A stretch of 64,000 nucleotides of DNA from Affinirhizobium lemnae (GCF_022968395.1 NZ_JALJQZ010000011.1:62001-126000); one strand, 5' to 3'. Shown: positions 55,314-63,999, counted from the stretch's first letter. A program made the numbers and translations. The notes: generated from the letters alone by a model not told the origin.

Positions 55314-56015
55314 TTGGTCAATCTGCTCGACACGATTCGCAACACGCTGGTTCCGATCCACAAGGAAGGCTATGTCTTTGTGATCGCCTTCTTCGTGGCG
55401 TCCCTGCTGCTGGGCCTCATTGCCGCGCCGCTGTTCTGGATCGGCCTCGTATTGACGCTCTGGTGCGCCTACTTCTTCCGGGATCCGGAGCGCGTGATCC
55501 CACAGGATGACGATATTATCGTCAGCCCCGCAGATGGCCGGGTGTCTTCGGTACAAATGGTCGTTCCTCCAGCCGAACTTGGCCTCGGCTCCGAGCCAAT
55601 GCTGCGTATTTCCGTGTTCATGAACGTGTTCGATTGCCATGTGAACCGCTCACCAGCACGCGGACGCGTTTCGCAGATCGTTTATCGCCCCGGCCAGTTC
55701 GTCAATGCAGAACTGGACAAGGCGAGCGTCGACAACGAGCGCAACGGTCTGGTCATCGAGACCAAGCACGGCAAGCTGGGTGTCGTGCAGATTGCCGGCC
55801 TCGTTGCGCGCCGTATCCTTTGCTTCGTGCACCAGAACGAGCCGCTGGACGCCGGTGAACGCTTCGGCCTCATCCGTTTCGGTTCGCGGCTCGACATATA
55901 CGTGCCGGAAGGCGGCCAGCCACGCGTTTCACTGGGTCAGCGCACCATTTGCGGCGAGACCGTAATTGCGGAATTCAATTCCAACAAGGGCCCCACGATC
56001 AGCCGTCGCAACTGA
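55314..56015 (+). CDS. psd: Phosphatidylserine decarboxylase
   Basis: Converts phosphatidylserine to phosphatidylethanolamine at the inner membrane. The 233-residue short form has two N-terminal hydrophobic stretches, '[10 protein letters not shown]', '[10 protein letters not shown]', '[16 protein letters not shown]', and the self-cleavage site 'RFGSRLD', where the Ser after Gly becomes the pyruvoyl group. The start is TTG 55314 with GGAG upstream; no ATG fits the family N-terminus. It lies 23 bp before pssA and forms a two-gene lipid operon with it. Confidence 0.95.
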   Translation: MVNLLDTIRNTLVPIHKEGYVFVIAFFVASLLLGLIAAPLFWIGLVLTLWCAYFFRDPERVIPQDDDIIVSPADGRVSSVQMVVPPAELGLGSEPMLRISVFMNVFDCHVNRSPARGRVSQIVYRPGQFVNAELDKASVDNERNGLVIETKHGKLGVVQIAGLVARRILCFVHQNEPLDAGERFGLIRFGSRLDIYVPEGGQPRVSLGQRTICGETVIAEFNSNKGPTISRRN

Positions 56016-56038
56016 TCGGGAGACACCGGGAAAAAGAC

Positions 56039-56854
56039 ATGCAGGATCAGGCCAGAACGGACCAGCAGGACAACGACGACGCGCGCGGCCCTCGCTTGCG
56101 GGAGATTCCGCTTCGGTTGATGGTGCCCAATCTCATCACCGTACTGGCCATCTGCGCAGGTCTGACCGGCATTCGGCTGGCTTTTGAAAGCCGGTTCGAG
56201 CTTGCAGTCGCCATGGTCCTGCTGGCAGCCTTTCTGGATGGAATTGACGGACGCGTTGCGCGCGCGCTGAAGGCGACGTCGAAATTCGGCGTCCAGATGG
56301 ATTCGCTCGCCGATATTATCAACTTCGGCGTTGCGCCCGCACTGGTCCTATACGTTTTCATTCTCGACAAAGTCGGTTCCATCGGCTGGATCGCGGCACT
56401 CATCTACGCCATTGCGGCGGGCCTGCGGCTTGCGCGTTTCAACGTGATGGCTGAGCGCGAATTCAAGGCGAAATGGCAATCCGAGTTTTTCGTCGGCGTG
56501 CCTGCTCCCATGGGAGCCATGCTTGTCATGTTGCCTGTTTACCTGGGCTTCCTAGGGCTAGAGGTTGACCGGTCATTTGCCATTGTTGCGACCGGCTATA
56601 CTCTTCTCATTGGCTATCTGCTTGTTAGCCGTGTTCCCGTGTGGTCCGGAAAATCCGAGACGCGCGTGAGACGCGACATGATGCTGCCGCTTCTGCTGGG
56701 TGTCGTTGTCTATGTTGCACTACTTATGAGCTTTACCTGGCAGATCCTGGCCCTCACCGCAGCAGCCTATCTTTGCTTCCTGCCCTTTTCAGCCAGCGCC
56801 TGGAAAAAACGGTATGGCACACTGACAATTGAAGACGATCACGCCAATGTTTAA
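56039..56854 (+). CDS. pssA: CDP-diacylglycerol-serine O-phosphatidyltransferase
   Basis: Makes phosphatidylserine, the substrate of psd just upstream, from CDP-diacylglycerol and serine. The 271-residue membrane protein has the CDP-alcohol phosphotransferase motif as 'DGIDGRVAR...GVQMDSLAD', and about seven membrane helices after an acidic, Gln-rich head of 20 residues. It is of the type II (Bacillus/rhizobial) rather than the E. coli peripheral kind. ATG 56039 begins just after GGGA-rich sequence; the upstream frame overlaps psd and is not family-like. Confidence 0.94.
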   Translation: MQDQARTDQQDNDDARGPRLREIPLRLMVPNLITVLAICAGLTGIRLAFESRFELAVAMVLLAAFLDGIDGRVARALKATSKFGVQMDSLADIINFGVAPALVLYVFILDKVGSIGWIAALIYAIAAGLRLARFNVMAEREFKAKWQSEFFVGVPAPMGAMLVMLPVYLGFLGLEVDRSFAIVATGYTLLIGYLLVSRVPVWSGKSETRVRRDMMLPLLLGVVVYVALLMSFTWQILALTAAAYLCFLPFSASAWKKRYGTLTIEDDHANV

Positions 56855-57049
56855 TGCAACGCAGTGTCATTGTTGCAGTGCAATGCCACACAATACTTAA
56901 GGGCGCTCTCGAAAAATAACGAATTATTAATAATTATAAAAATACATCAAATTCTATTCTGACACTGGACAAGACAAATTTTCGCCTGTTTCCTCTCCGA
57001 AACAGTTCGTCCGCAAAGGCGGCAAAAGAATCATTTTTGGAGGAAACTC

Positions 57050-57181
57050 ATGAGCCAGAACCCAACACAGACGCTGAACCCGAAAACCGCTGAACTGCAC
57101 GCACCTCTTCGTCCCCTGGGCATCAAGGCAGTTGTCGCTGCCGCTCTGATGCTAAAGCGCAACGTCCTGAAGAAGGCATAA
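57050..57181 (+). CDS. 43-residue small protein of unknown function
   Basis: ATG 57050 lies seven bases behind a strong Shine-Dalgarno TTTTTGGAGGAA (GGAGG 57039-57043) and encodes 43 residues. The first half is polar (SQNPTQTLNPKTAEL), the second a basic, Ala/Leu-rich amphipathic helix ending LKRNVLKKA. There is no signal peptide or known motif. The 195 bp before it is unusually AT-rich, which may mark a strong promoter. Too short for usual gene calling. Confidence 0.65.
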   Translation: MSQNPTQTLNPKTAELHAPLRPLGIKAVVAAALMLKRNVLKKA

Positions 57182-57240
57182 TCCTCTGTACTCGGCAGAA
57201 TACTTACGAGAACGGCCTGCGCCATTTGGCGCGGGGCTGA

Positions 57241-58005
57241 CTAAAACAGAGACAGTTGATCGCTTCCCGGTTTTGCCGGTGCCACGGCCTTGAGCTTTAC
57301 GCTCGGCTCGACGGGCGTCTGTAAATCAGGCCCCATGTTGGAAACCTTGTTCACCAGATCTGATACAGGGATTGCTTCAAAGAAATCTGCCTGCGCAGTC
57401 TGCATCAGATGCTCAACATCGCGCGGTTCCTGCGTCTTGCAATCAAGCCACTGCTCAAAATCCTGCGGCTGGATGAGGACGGGCATCCGGATATGGATTG
57501 GCGCGATTGCTGCGTTTGCGTGGGTCGTCAGGATCGCGGCGGTATCCACCTCGGAGCCATCCGTAGAACTCCACGTCTCCATCAGACCGGCAAAGGCAAC
57601 CACGGCTCCGTTGCGAGGACGGATCCAGTAGGCTTGCGCCTTTGCGCCCTCCTCCTTTGAAGGTCTATGCCATTCGTAGAAGCCCGATGCCGGGACAAGG
57701 ACGCGCCGATGACGCATGGCAGCACGAAACGATGCCTTGCCGATGGCCGTCTCAGCGCGTGCATTGATAAGCAAAGGGAAATCCCTGGGATCCTTGACCC
57801 ATCCGGGCAGGAACCCCCAGCGTGCCAGTACGGCGCGACGCTCTGGAAGATTCCTTCCGGGCGCCATTTTTGCGCCAGCCACGACGAGCAGAATGGGTTG
57901 TGTTGGCGCGATGTTGTAGCGCTTGGGAAAGTCATCAATGTCGATGACGCTGAGGAATTCGAGGATCTCCTCCGGCGTCGCGGTCAAGGCGTAGCGTCCA
58001 CACAT
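57241..58005 (-). CDS. SRAP domain protein (HMCES/YedK family) with a beta-clamp motif
   Basis: Binds abasic sites in single-stranded DNA and crosslinks to them through its N-terminal Cys to shield them. From ATG 58005 the protein is 254 residues with catalytic Cys2 ('MCGRYALT'), Asn81 ('INARAET'), Glu111 ('GFYEW') and His171 ('HIRMPVL'), all family landmarks. The frame is open to 58143, but Cys2 must follow the initiator Met, so the start is fixed. The protein ends in QLSLF (residues 250-254), a canonical sliding-clamp binding motif. It is divergent from the Nudix gene. Confidence 0.93.
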   Translation of the reverse strand: MCGRYALTATPEEILEFLSVIDIDDFPKRYNIAPTQPILLVVAGAKMAPGRNLPERRAVLARWGFLPGWVKDPRDFPLLINARAETAIGKASFRAAMRHRRVLVPASGFYEWHRPSKEEGAKAQAYWIRPRNGAVVAFAGLMETWSSTDGSEVDTAAILTTHANAAIAPIHIRMPVLIQPQDFEQWLDCKTQEPRDVEHLMQTAQADFFEAIPVSDLVNKVSNMGPDLQTPVEPSVKLKAVAPAKPGSDQLSLF

Positions 58006-58164
58006 GGAACTGAGATGGCACCGCGGGCATGAGGCGTCAAGTCGCGCAGTTCGTGGACGGTGCGCGTGACCTCTCGCTTTCAAGGTTCGAAAAGAGAAGA
58101 TAGGTTTTCGTGATTCGCCGCATCGACTGGCGCTGGATCCCATTCAACGGAGAGATCAAAGTTC

Positions 58165-58590
58165 ATGCCTGAACAGCCGCGGCTCGCTTCCTCTGCCATT
58201 CTGGAACGCGACGGTCGATTTCTGTTGATCCGCCGCAGGAATCCGCCGTCAGCGGACCTGTTCGCATTTCCGGGAGGCCGCGCAGAACCTGGCGAGACGC
58301 CGGAGGAGACAGCCTTGCGCGAATTCGAGGAAGAGACCGGGATTCCCGTCCGCGACCCCGAGCTTTTCGCGACCTATGACCTTCCGACTCGCGCCGAGAA
58401 TGGCCAGATGACAAGTCACTTCCTGCTCTCCGTATTTCTGGTGCAGAGCGATTCCAGCGATGAGGCGATTGCCGCGGATGATGCAAGTGATGCGGGATGG
58501 TATACGGCGGAAGAGATCCGGTCCCTTCCCGTTCCGGCCAGCGTATTGGAATGCGCGGAACGTCTCGCTCAACGCAGACAAACGAAGTGA
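58165..58590 (+). CDS. Nudix hydrolase
   Basis: A 141-residue hydrolase of nucleoside diphosphate-linked substrates. The Nudix box runs from 'GGRAEPGETPEETALREFEEETG', matching Gx5Ex7REUxEExGU and carrying the metal-binding glutamates. Short size and 'PPSADLFAFPGG' suggest a small-substrate member such as an ADP-ribose or (d)NTP pyrophosphatase; substrate unknown. It is divergent from the SRAP gene, and the 160 bp between them hold both promoters. The next gene starts 10 bp after its stop. Confidence 0.92.
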   Translation: MPEQPRLASSAILERDGRFLLIRRRNPPSADLFAFPGGRAEPGETPEETALREFEEETGIPVRDPELFATYDLPTRAENGQMTSHFLLSVFLVQSDSSDEAIAADDASDAGWYTAEEIRSLPVPASVLECAERLAQRRQTK

Positions 58591-58600
58591 GGATTTGCTG

Positions 58601-59038
58601 GTGACTGGGCTTACAAGAACGCCATGGCTTGTGCTCTGCATAGTCCTGACAGGGCTTTCCGGGCAGCCTGCGCTTGCGCAGAAGAAACCGGCTCCACAGC
58701 CGACAGTAACGACGACGCCCCAAACTGAGGAAAAGCCGACGCCCTATGACGGCCAACTGGCGCGACTAGCGGAAGTCCTTGGTTCCATACACTATTTGCG
58801 GTCTCTATGCGGCGCGGCCTCGGGTGACTGGCGCAGCGCGATGCAAACTTTGCTCGACACGGAAACCATAAATGAACCCCATAGACGGGAAAAATTGACG
58901 GCAGCCTTCAATCGAGGCTACAGGGCTTTTGCAGCGGTGCACACGTCATGCACACCCGCCGCACGCACGGCCGAAGAACGCTACCGTAACGAAGGTGCAA
59001 CACTTTCTGGCGAAATCGCCACACGTTACGGAAATTAA
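58601..59038 (+). CDS. TIGR02301 family exported protein
   Basis: A 145-residue protein starting at GTG 58601, with TGAGGA upstream (overlapping the Nudix stop). A signal peptide ends at ALA-Q (about residue 24), then a Pro/Thr-rich stretch and a helical domain with 'LGSIHYLRSLCG' and 'AAFNRGYRAFAAVHTSCTPAARTAEERYR', which I recognise as the rhizobial TIGR02301 family. Two conserved Cys may form a disulfide in the periplasm. No function is known. Likely co-transcribed with the Nudix gene. Confidence 0.75.
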   Translation: MTGLTRTPWLVLCIVLTGLSGQPALAQKKPAPQPTVTTTPQTEEKPTPYDGQLARLAEVLGSIHYLRSLCGAASGDWRSAMQTLLDTETINEPHRREKLTAAFNRGYRAFAAVHTSCTPAARTAEERYRNEGATLSGEIATRYGN

Positions 59039-59145
59039 GGTTTTATTAGCCTCTTTCGCGGTGCGGGCGTGTCGTTTTGATAAAAGGCTGCTAGTGTTGT
59101 TAACGTGCCGGTAACAACAGGCACCACCTTGTAAGAGGAATACAC

Positions 59146-59403
59146 ATGCAGACTGCGCGCAACGACATCGACGACATGATTGTGCACGAGAAGATGCAGG
59201 TGGCGCTCGAGTATCAGAACGAAGCATGGGCGGATGGCCGCGCCGATGGCATCGAACCTGAGATCATCGCGGACGCTGCAATTGCACTTGCCATGCGCGA
59301 AACAATTCGTCTGCGTGGGGAAGCTGGCGCGGAAGCAATGCTGGATTCTCTGCGTGAGCGCATGCTTGCGGGCGAATTCTCGCCCGAACGCAAGATCCAG
59401 TAA
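59146..59403 (+). CDS. Conserved 85-residue protein, function unknown
   Basis: A short acidic, helical cytoplasmic protein ('DDMIVHEKMQVALEYQNEAWADGRADGIEPEIIADAAIALAMRETIRLRG...'). It has no signal peptide, membrane segment or catalytic motif. AAGAGGAA precedes the ATG, and 67 bp separate it from the next exported-protein gene. Codon use matches the neighbours, so I take it as real. I cannot assign a family. Confidence 0.7.
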   Translation: MQTARNDIDDMIVHEKMQVALEYQNEAWADGRADGIEPEIIADAAIALAMRETIRLRGEAGAEAMLDSLRERMLAGEFSPERKIQ

Positions 59404-59469
59404 ATATCCTGCGTCGGTAACAGACACAGCGTTTCATTCTTTCTCCTCGAAAATGCCAGGGACTTCCTC

Positions 59470-60228
59470 ATGCCCAATGCATCGACGCAAGCGCGCATTG
59501 CGAAAGCGCTGATTGCCAGTGTCGCATTGTCCTCCACCCTTCTGATCGGCGGCACATCGCCCGGTTGGAGCTTGAGCATTTCGCCTATTGATGGAACACG
59601 CATGGCGCAGGCGGAAACACCTGCCCCTTCCGCACCCGCGGCACCCGCCTCGCCTTCAGTACCCGCCGCACCTGTTGCCCCATCTGCACCAGCCCCGTCA
59701 CCCGACGCTTCGGCCACCCCTTCCCTGACAGATCCGGTTGCGACGCCTGCGCAGATCCAGTCCGGTGGGAAGGTGGAGATCATTCGCGATCTCTCGAAGC
59801 TTCCGGCGCCAGTTGCCCGGATGCGGAACCTGATCAATGAGGCAGCCGCCACGGGCGACATTGAGAAGCTTCGCCCGTTGGCAGCGTTCGACCCGGCCCA
59901 GATGCAGGTTGGCGCAGAAGGCGATGCGATCGAGGCCATCAAAAGCCTGTCTGGAGATCCTGATGGTCAGGAAATCATGGCCATTCTGATGGACCTTCTG
60001 CAGACGGGAGCAGCACATATCAATGTCGGCAAGCCTGACGAAATGTATGTCTGGCCCTATTTCGTCGGCAAGCCGCTGAATACACTGACGGCGGCCGAGC
60101 GCGTTGAACTGCTGCGCATCATCACAGCGGGCGACCTGATGTCCATGGAAGAAGGCAATAACTATAACTTCTATCGCATTGGCATCACGCCGACCGGGCA
60201 GTGGAAAGTGTTTGCCGGCGGCGATTGA
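59470..60228 (+). CDS. Exported protein with a Pro/Ala-rich linker, function unknown
   Basis: A 252-residue protein: a hydrophobic N-terminal signal (about 11-34), a low-complexity Pro/Ala/Ser segment (about 50-95), then a globular C-terminal domain of about 150 residues ('KVEIIRDLSKLPAPVARMRNLINEAAATGDIEKLRPL...YNFYRIGITPTGQWKVFAGGD'). The C-terminal domain is well conserved in appearance, but I do not recognise it. It would be periplasmic or attached to the outer face of the inner membrane. Confidence 0.75.
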   Translation: MPNASTQARIAKALIASVALSSTLLIGGTSPGWSLSISPIDGTRMAQAETPAPSAPAAPASPSVPAAPVAPSAPAPSPDASATPSLTDPVATPAQIQSGGKVEIIRDLSKLPAPVARMRNLINEAAATGDIEKLRPLAAFDPAQMQVGAEGDAIEAIKSLSGDPDGQEIMAILMDLLQTGAAHINVGKPDEMYVWPYFVGKPLNTLTAAERVELLRIITAGDLMSMEEGNNYNFYRIGITPTGQWKVFAGGD

Positions 60229-60311
60229 GCCAACACCTCGACCCAATGCAATGGCTTGTCTCCATGGTGAGTGCTGACTATCTGTGACGTTACAACACGG
60301 ATACGAATCTC

Positions 60312-61154
60312 ATGCCTTCTGCCAGCCTTTCAGACCGAAGCTTCATCCATATCGGCGGCGCCGATGCGCAGAGTTTTTTGCACAATCTCATCACGACCGA
60401 CGTCAACGGCTTGCCCGCAGGCGAAGTCCGCCCCGGCGCATTGTTGACCCCGCAAGGCAAGATCCTGTTCGACTTTCTGATCTGGCGGAACGGTGAAGGC
60501 TTCACCCTGGAATGTCAGTCAGAGATTGCCGATGCGCTTCTCAAGCGTCTGACCATGTACAAGTTGCGGGCTGCGGTTTCTCTTTCCGTAACGGCAGGCA
60601 GCGTCCGCCTGATCTGGGGCGAGGAGGCTGACTCTGCGCAAGGCATTCTGGACGCTGCCTTCGCCAAGGCAGGTCTCCGCGTCCTTCGGCAGCCCGGGCC
60701 TGAAGCCCCTGACTCAAGAGAAGCCTATGACCGTCTTCGCATCGAGGCGGGCCTTGCAACGGCACCACAGGATTACGCGCTTCAGGATGCCTTCCCGCAT
60801 GATGTGTTGATGGATCTCAACGGCGGCCTCTCCTTCCGCAAGGGCTGCTATGTGGGGCAGGAAGTGGTTTCGCGCATGCAGCATCGCGGCACGGCACGGC
60901 GCCGTGTGGTGCAGATCGAATCAGACCATCCACTTCCCGAAACAGGCACCGAATTGACCGCCGGCGGCAAGCCGATTGGTCAGCTGGGCACCGTGGTCGG
61001 GAACCGAGCGCTGGCCATCGTGCGGATTGACCGGGCGGGCGATGCCATGGCCAATGCAGTGCCAATCCTCGCTGGCGAGGTAGTGGTCAGCCTCGCACTG
61101 CCGGGCTGGACCGGCCTCAGCTTCCCCACCAATGCTGATGGGGCAGACGCGTGA
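60312..61154 (+). CDS. ygfZ: YgfZ/GcvT family Fe-S cluster assembly protein
   Basis: A 280-residue folate-binding-fold protein that helps assemble or repair [4Fe-4S] enzymes. The diagnostic motif 'KGCYVGQEVVSR' is present, with the Cys needed for function, after the 'GADAQSFLHNLITTDV' and 'TPQGKILFDFLIWR' segments shared with the GcvT family. The stop overlaps the next gene's GTG start (GTGA), giving a translationally coupled ygfZ-HD-phosphatase set. Confidence 0.93.
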   Translation: MPSASLSDRSFIHIGGADAQSFLHNLITTDVNGLPAGEVRPGALLTPQGKILFDFLIWRNGEGFTLECQSEIADALLKRLTMYKLRAAVSLSVTAGSVRLIWGEEADSAQGILDAAFAKAGLRVLRQPGPEAPDSREAYDRLRIEAGLATAPQDYALQDAFPHDVLMDLNGGLSFRKGCYVGQEVVSRMQHRGTARRRVVQIESDHPLPETGTELTAGGKPIGQLGTVVGNRALAIVRIDRAGDAMANAVPILAGEVVVSLALPGWTGLSFPTNADGADA

Positions 61155-61768
61155 CCAAGGCATCTTCCGCGCGCGCCTGGCAGCGCATGCTTTCTGGCCG
61201 AAGGCTGGATCTTCTCGACCCATCGCCGCTGGATGTGGAGATTTCCGACATTGCCCATGGTCTTGCGCGGGTGGCACGCTGGAACGGCCAGACGCGTGGC
61301 GATCACGCCTATTCCGTTGCCCAGCACAGCCTGATGGTCGAGATCATCTTTCGCCAGCAAAACCCTGCTGCATCACCCATCGACTTGTTGCTGACACTTC
61401 TGCACGACGCACCGGAATATGTGATCGGCGACATGATCTCGCCTTTCAAGGCAGTGGTCGGCGGTGGCTACAAGGCGGTTGAACATCGCCTGGAAGCGGC
61501 AGTGCACCTGCGTTTCGGCCTACCTCCGCACCCATCGCGAGAGCTGAAGGTCAAGATCAAGAAGGCGGATACGATTGCAGCCTATTTCGAGGCCACAGAG
61601 CTTGCCGGCTTCTCCCAAGAGGAAGCACGCAAATTCTTTGGCCTGCCACGCGGAATAACCCGGGAAATGCTGCCGCTGGAACCGATGGCGGCGCTTGAGG
61701 CGCAGGCGGAGTTTTTAAGCCGCTTCCATGCGCTGGAGACGCAACGTGTAACAGGCGTTTCGACATGA
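61151..61768 (+). CDS. HD domain phosphohydrolase (YfbR-like)
   Basis: A 205-residue metal-dependent phosphohydrolase. The HD residues are visible in 'YSVAQHSLMVE' (His), 'LTLLHDAPEYVIGD' (His-Asp) and a downstream Asp ('KKADTIAAYFEAT'). This is the arrangement of 5'-deoxyribonucleotidase YfbR and related enzymes. It starts with GTG in the ygfZ overlap and overlaps the phosphatase gene downstream by 4 bp. The natural substrate is inferred to be a nucleotide. Confidence 0.85.
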   Translation: MTKASSARAWQRMLSGRRLDLLDPSPLDVEISDIAHGLARVARWNGQTRGDHAYSVAQHSLMVEIIFRQQNPAASPIDLLLTLLHDAPEYVIGDMISPFKAVVGGGYKAVEHRLEAAVHLRFGLPPHPSRELKVKIKKADTIAAYFEATELAGFSQEEARKFFGLPRGITREMLPLEPMAALEAQAEFLSRFHALETQRVTGVST

Positions 61769-62292
61769 CCGGTTTCGTTGTTGGGCCGTTGGAGAAGATC
61801 GCGGAACTGGCGGTCAGGCACCGCTCAACTGAGATGGTGAGCCTGATTGCGGAGAATCAGGACTTCCATCGTCCGGGCGTCATTCGGGCCGAGCGCCATC
61901 TCAAGCTGAAGATGAACGATATCGCCTTTGCTGGGACGGGCAATCTCATTGCGCCCGCCGAAGAGCACGTTTCCCAGTTGATCGATTTCGCGCAGAGTTG
62001 GGATCAGTCCGCTCCGCTTCTCATCCATTGCTGGATGGGGGTCTCCCGGTCTCCTGCCGCAGCGCTCATCGCCTGTCTTGCCGTTGATCCTCATCAGGAC
62101 GAGTTCGATCTCGCTGGCAGATTGCGCAAGGTGGCACCGCATGCCACCCCTAATACGAGATTGATCGAGTTCGGGGACCGTATTCTGAAACGCGAGGGTC
62201 GTCTGGTAGCAGCCGTCAAATCGATGGGTCGCGGCGCTGATACTGATGGGCGGGCAAGCTTCCTGTTGCCGCTTAATGCGAGCACCCGCTGA
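61765..62292 (+). CDS. Tyrosine phosphatase-like protein
   Basis: A 175-residue cytoplasmic phosphatase of the Cys-dependent superfamily. The active-site loop 'HCWMGVSRSPAA' fits HCx5R, with the nucleophile Cys and the phosphate-binding Arg. It may be a dual-specificity or phosphoinositide-like enzyme; substrates are unknown. The start overlaps the HD gene by ATGA. Its tail (about 155-175) is Arg/Ser rich. Confidence 0.85.
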   Translation: MTGFVVGPLEKIAELAVRHRSTEMVSLIAENQDFHRPGVIRAERHLKLKMNDIAFAGTGNLIAPAEEHVSQLIDFAQSWDQSAPLLIHCWMGVSRSPAAALIACLAVDPHQDEFDLAGRLRKVAPHATPNTRLIEFGDRILKREGRLVAAVKSMGRGADTDGRASFLLPLNASTR

Positions 62293-62372
62293 GATTGGCA
62301 GCTCTCTTGATCCCGCAAAGCTCTGCACCAATTAGCCTTTCGTAATCAACAACGACAGGCAACCTTTCCCGC

Positions 62373-63188
62373 ATGGATCAACAGGCTACCGATTTCGTCG
62401 TGGCAACACGCGCAGCACTCGCCCAGCTTTCCGCTCTCGCCGTCCAATACTCGTTTTCCGTGGTCGGCGCTCTGCTGCTGCTCATCATCGGCTGGCTTGC
62501 GGCGGGAATGCTATCCCGCTGGGCTCATGAGGGCCTCGGGCGTATTCGCGGATTCGATGCGACGTTGGCGCAATTCTTCGCCAACATCATCCGCTACGCC
62601 ATTCTGATCATCGTCGTCGTGATGGTGCTTGGTCAATTCGGCGTGCAGACCGCCTCTATTCTGGCGGCTCTCGGCGCTGTCGGTCTGGCCATTGGTCTCG
62701 CCCTGCAAGGCACGCTGCAAAACATCGCGGCCGGTATCATGCTGCTTGTCCTGCGCCCCTTGCGCGTTGGCGAATACATCGAAACACCGAGTGTGAGTGG
62801 CACCGTGCAGGATATCGGTCTCTTTGCGACCGAGCTGAAGACCTATGACGGCCTCTACCGCCTGACCCCGAATTCTCTGCTCTGGAATGTTCCGGTCACG
62901 AACCACAGCCGACTGCCGACGCGCATGCACGATCTCAAGCTGCATATCGCCGATCAGGATGCGATTGAACGCTCCATGCAGATGCTGCTCGACATGGCCA
63001 ACTCTGATGAGCGCGTTCTGAAGCAGCCCGCGCCTGTCGCCTTCGTGACCGACCTGACCGATAGCGGAGCCGTCATTTCGCTGCGTTACTGGGCCAATAC
63101 GGGTGTCTGGTGGGCCGTGTCCCGTGACATGACCAAGCGCGCAAAGGAAGCCTTCCACGCGGCGGGCATCACCGTTCGCACCGCGTAA
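62373..63188 (+). CDS. mscS: Small-conductance mechanosensitive channel (MscS family)
   Basis: A 271-residue membrane channel opening under membrane tension to release solutes after osmotic down-shock. Three membrane helices lie in the first 125 residues. The pore helix has the Gly/Ala pattern 'AALGAVGLAIGLALQGTLQNIAAGIMLL', followed by the beta domain 'RPLRVGEYIE' and a C-terminal cytoplasmic cage. Short form, close in length to E. coli MscS. A hairpin follows 11 bp after the stop. Confidence 0.95.
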   Translation: MDQQATDFVVATRAALAQLSALAVQYSFSVVGALLLLIIGWLAAGMLSRWAHEGLGRIRGFDATLAQFFANIIRYAILIIVVVMVLGQFGVQTASILAALGAVGLAIGLALQGTLQNIAAGIMLLVLRPLRVGEYIETPSVSGTVQDIGLFATELKTYDGLYRLTPNSLLWNVPVTNHSRLPTRMHDLKLHIADQDAIERSMQMLLDMANSDERVLKQPAPVAFVTDLTDSGAVISLRYWANTGVWWAVSRDMTKRAKEAFHAAGITVRTA

Positions 63189-63199
63189 TTTTTAGAGAT

Positions 63200-63222
63200 G
63201 GCGGCGATCAAAACTCGCCGCC
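63200..63222. terminator. Hairpin between mscS and the ABC permease gene
   Basis: Perfect 8-bp stem GGCGGCGA / TCGCCGCC with loop tcaaaac. The two genes converge on it, so it could end both, although T runs are short. Confidence 0.55.
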
Positions 63223-63231
63223 AATCTTGGT

Positions 63232-63999
63232 CTACTGCGCCATCGTCGAGCGATGCGCCCAGCCTGTCATGCGGCGTTCAAGCCAGGCCATGATGGCATA
63301 CATGACGATGCCTTCGATGGCCAACATGAGCAGCCCGGCAAAGACCAGCGGGACGTTGAACTGGCTCTGTGCAGAGCTCATCATGTTGCCGAGGCCATAG
63401 TTGGAAGCCACGGTTTCCGATACGACAGATCCGACGAAGGCGAGCGTGATGGCCACCTTCAGGGAGCCGAAGAAATAGGGCATTGAGCGCGGGATACCGA
63501 CCTTCAGCATGATATCCATCTTCTTGGCACCGAGTGCCCGAAGCACATCTTCCGTTTCCGGTTCGATGGTCGCAAGCCCAGTGGCCACGTTCACGACAAT
63601 CGGAAAGAATGAAATCAGGAAGGCCGTCAACACGGCTGGAACCGTGCCGATACCGAACCAGATGACAAGGATCGGAACCAGCGCCACCTTCGGAATGGCA
63701 TTGAAGCCAATCATCAGCGGGTAGAGACCGGCATAGATGGTCTTGGACCAGCCGATGAAAAGGCCGATCGCCAGACCGGCCACAACGGCAATCGCGAAGC
63801 CAAGGGTCGTCGTGTAGAGCGTCTGGATCGAATTCTTCCAGATCGGAGACCAGTATTTGGCGATGGCGCCAAAGACATCGGTCGGTGCGGGCAGCACTGT
63901 CGGCGGCATGTCAAGCGCGATGACCAGCAGTTCCCAGGCGACAAAAAGCGCGATGGTGTAGAGCCAAGGCGCCGCCTTCACCCAGTTGATCCGCGCCAT
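63232..63999 (-). CDS. ABC transporter permease (SsuC/TauC family)
   Basis: A 255-residue inner-membrane permease with about six helices and the EAA-loop region 'LRALGAKKMDIMLKVGIPRSMPYFFGSLKVAI', which contacts the ATPase. The ending 'RRMTGWAH' is typical of nitrate/sulfonate/taurine-type (or thiamine-precursor) permeases. ATG 63999 is the last full start in the window, and the family start could lie upstream, outside it. The partner ATPase and binding protein must be beyond the right edge, so the substrate is unknown. Confidence 0.85.
   Translation of the reverse strand: MARINWVKAAPWLYTIALFVAWELLVIALDMPPTVLPAPTDVFGAIAKYWSPIWKNSIQTLYTTTLGFAIAVVAGLAIGLFIGWSKTIYAGLYPLMIGFNAIPKVALVPILVIWFGIGTVPAVLTAFLISFFPIVVNVATGLATIEPETEDVLRALGAKKMDIMLKVGIPRSMPYFFGSLKVAITLAFVGSVVSETVASNYGLGNMMSSAQSQFNVPLVFAGLLMLAIEGIVMYAIMAWLERRMTGWAHRSTMAQ

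Noticed and set aside
57219..57232. Terminator after the 43-residue ORF
   Set aside because: GCGCC/GGCGC stem with 4-nt loop lacks a T tract on either strand; not listed as a feature.
58006..58143. Longer SRAP start
   Set aside because: SRAP proteins need Cys directly after the initiator Met; only ATG 58005 gives this.
59610..59730. Short tandem DNA repeat in the exported protein gene
   Set aside because: It is simply the Pro/Ala/Ser-rich linker; codons vary and there is no fixed period.
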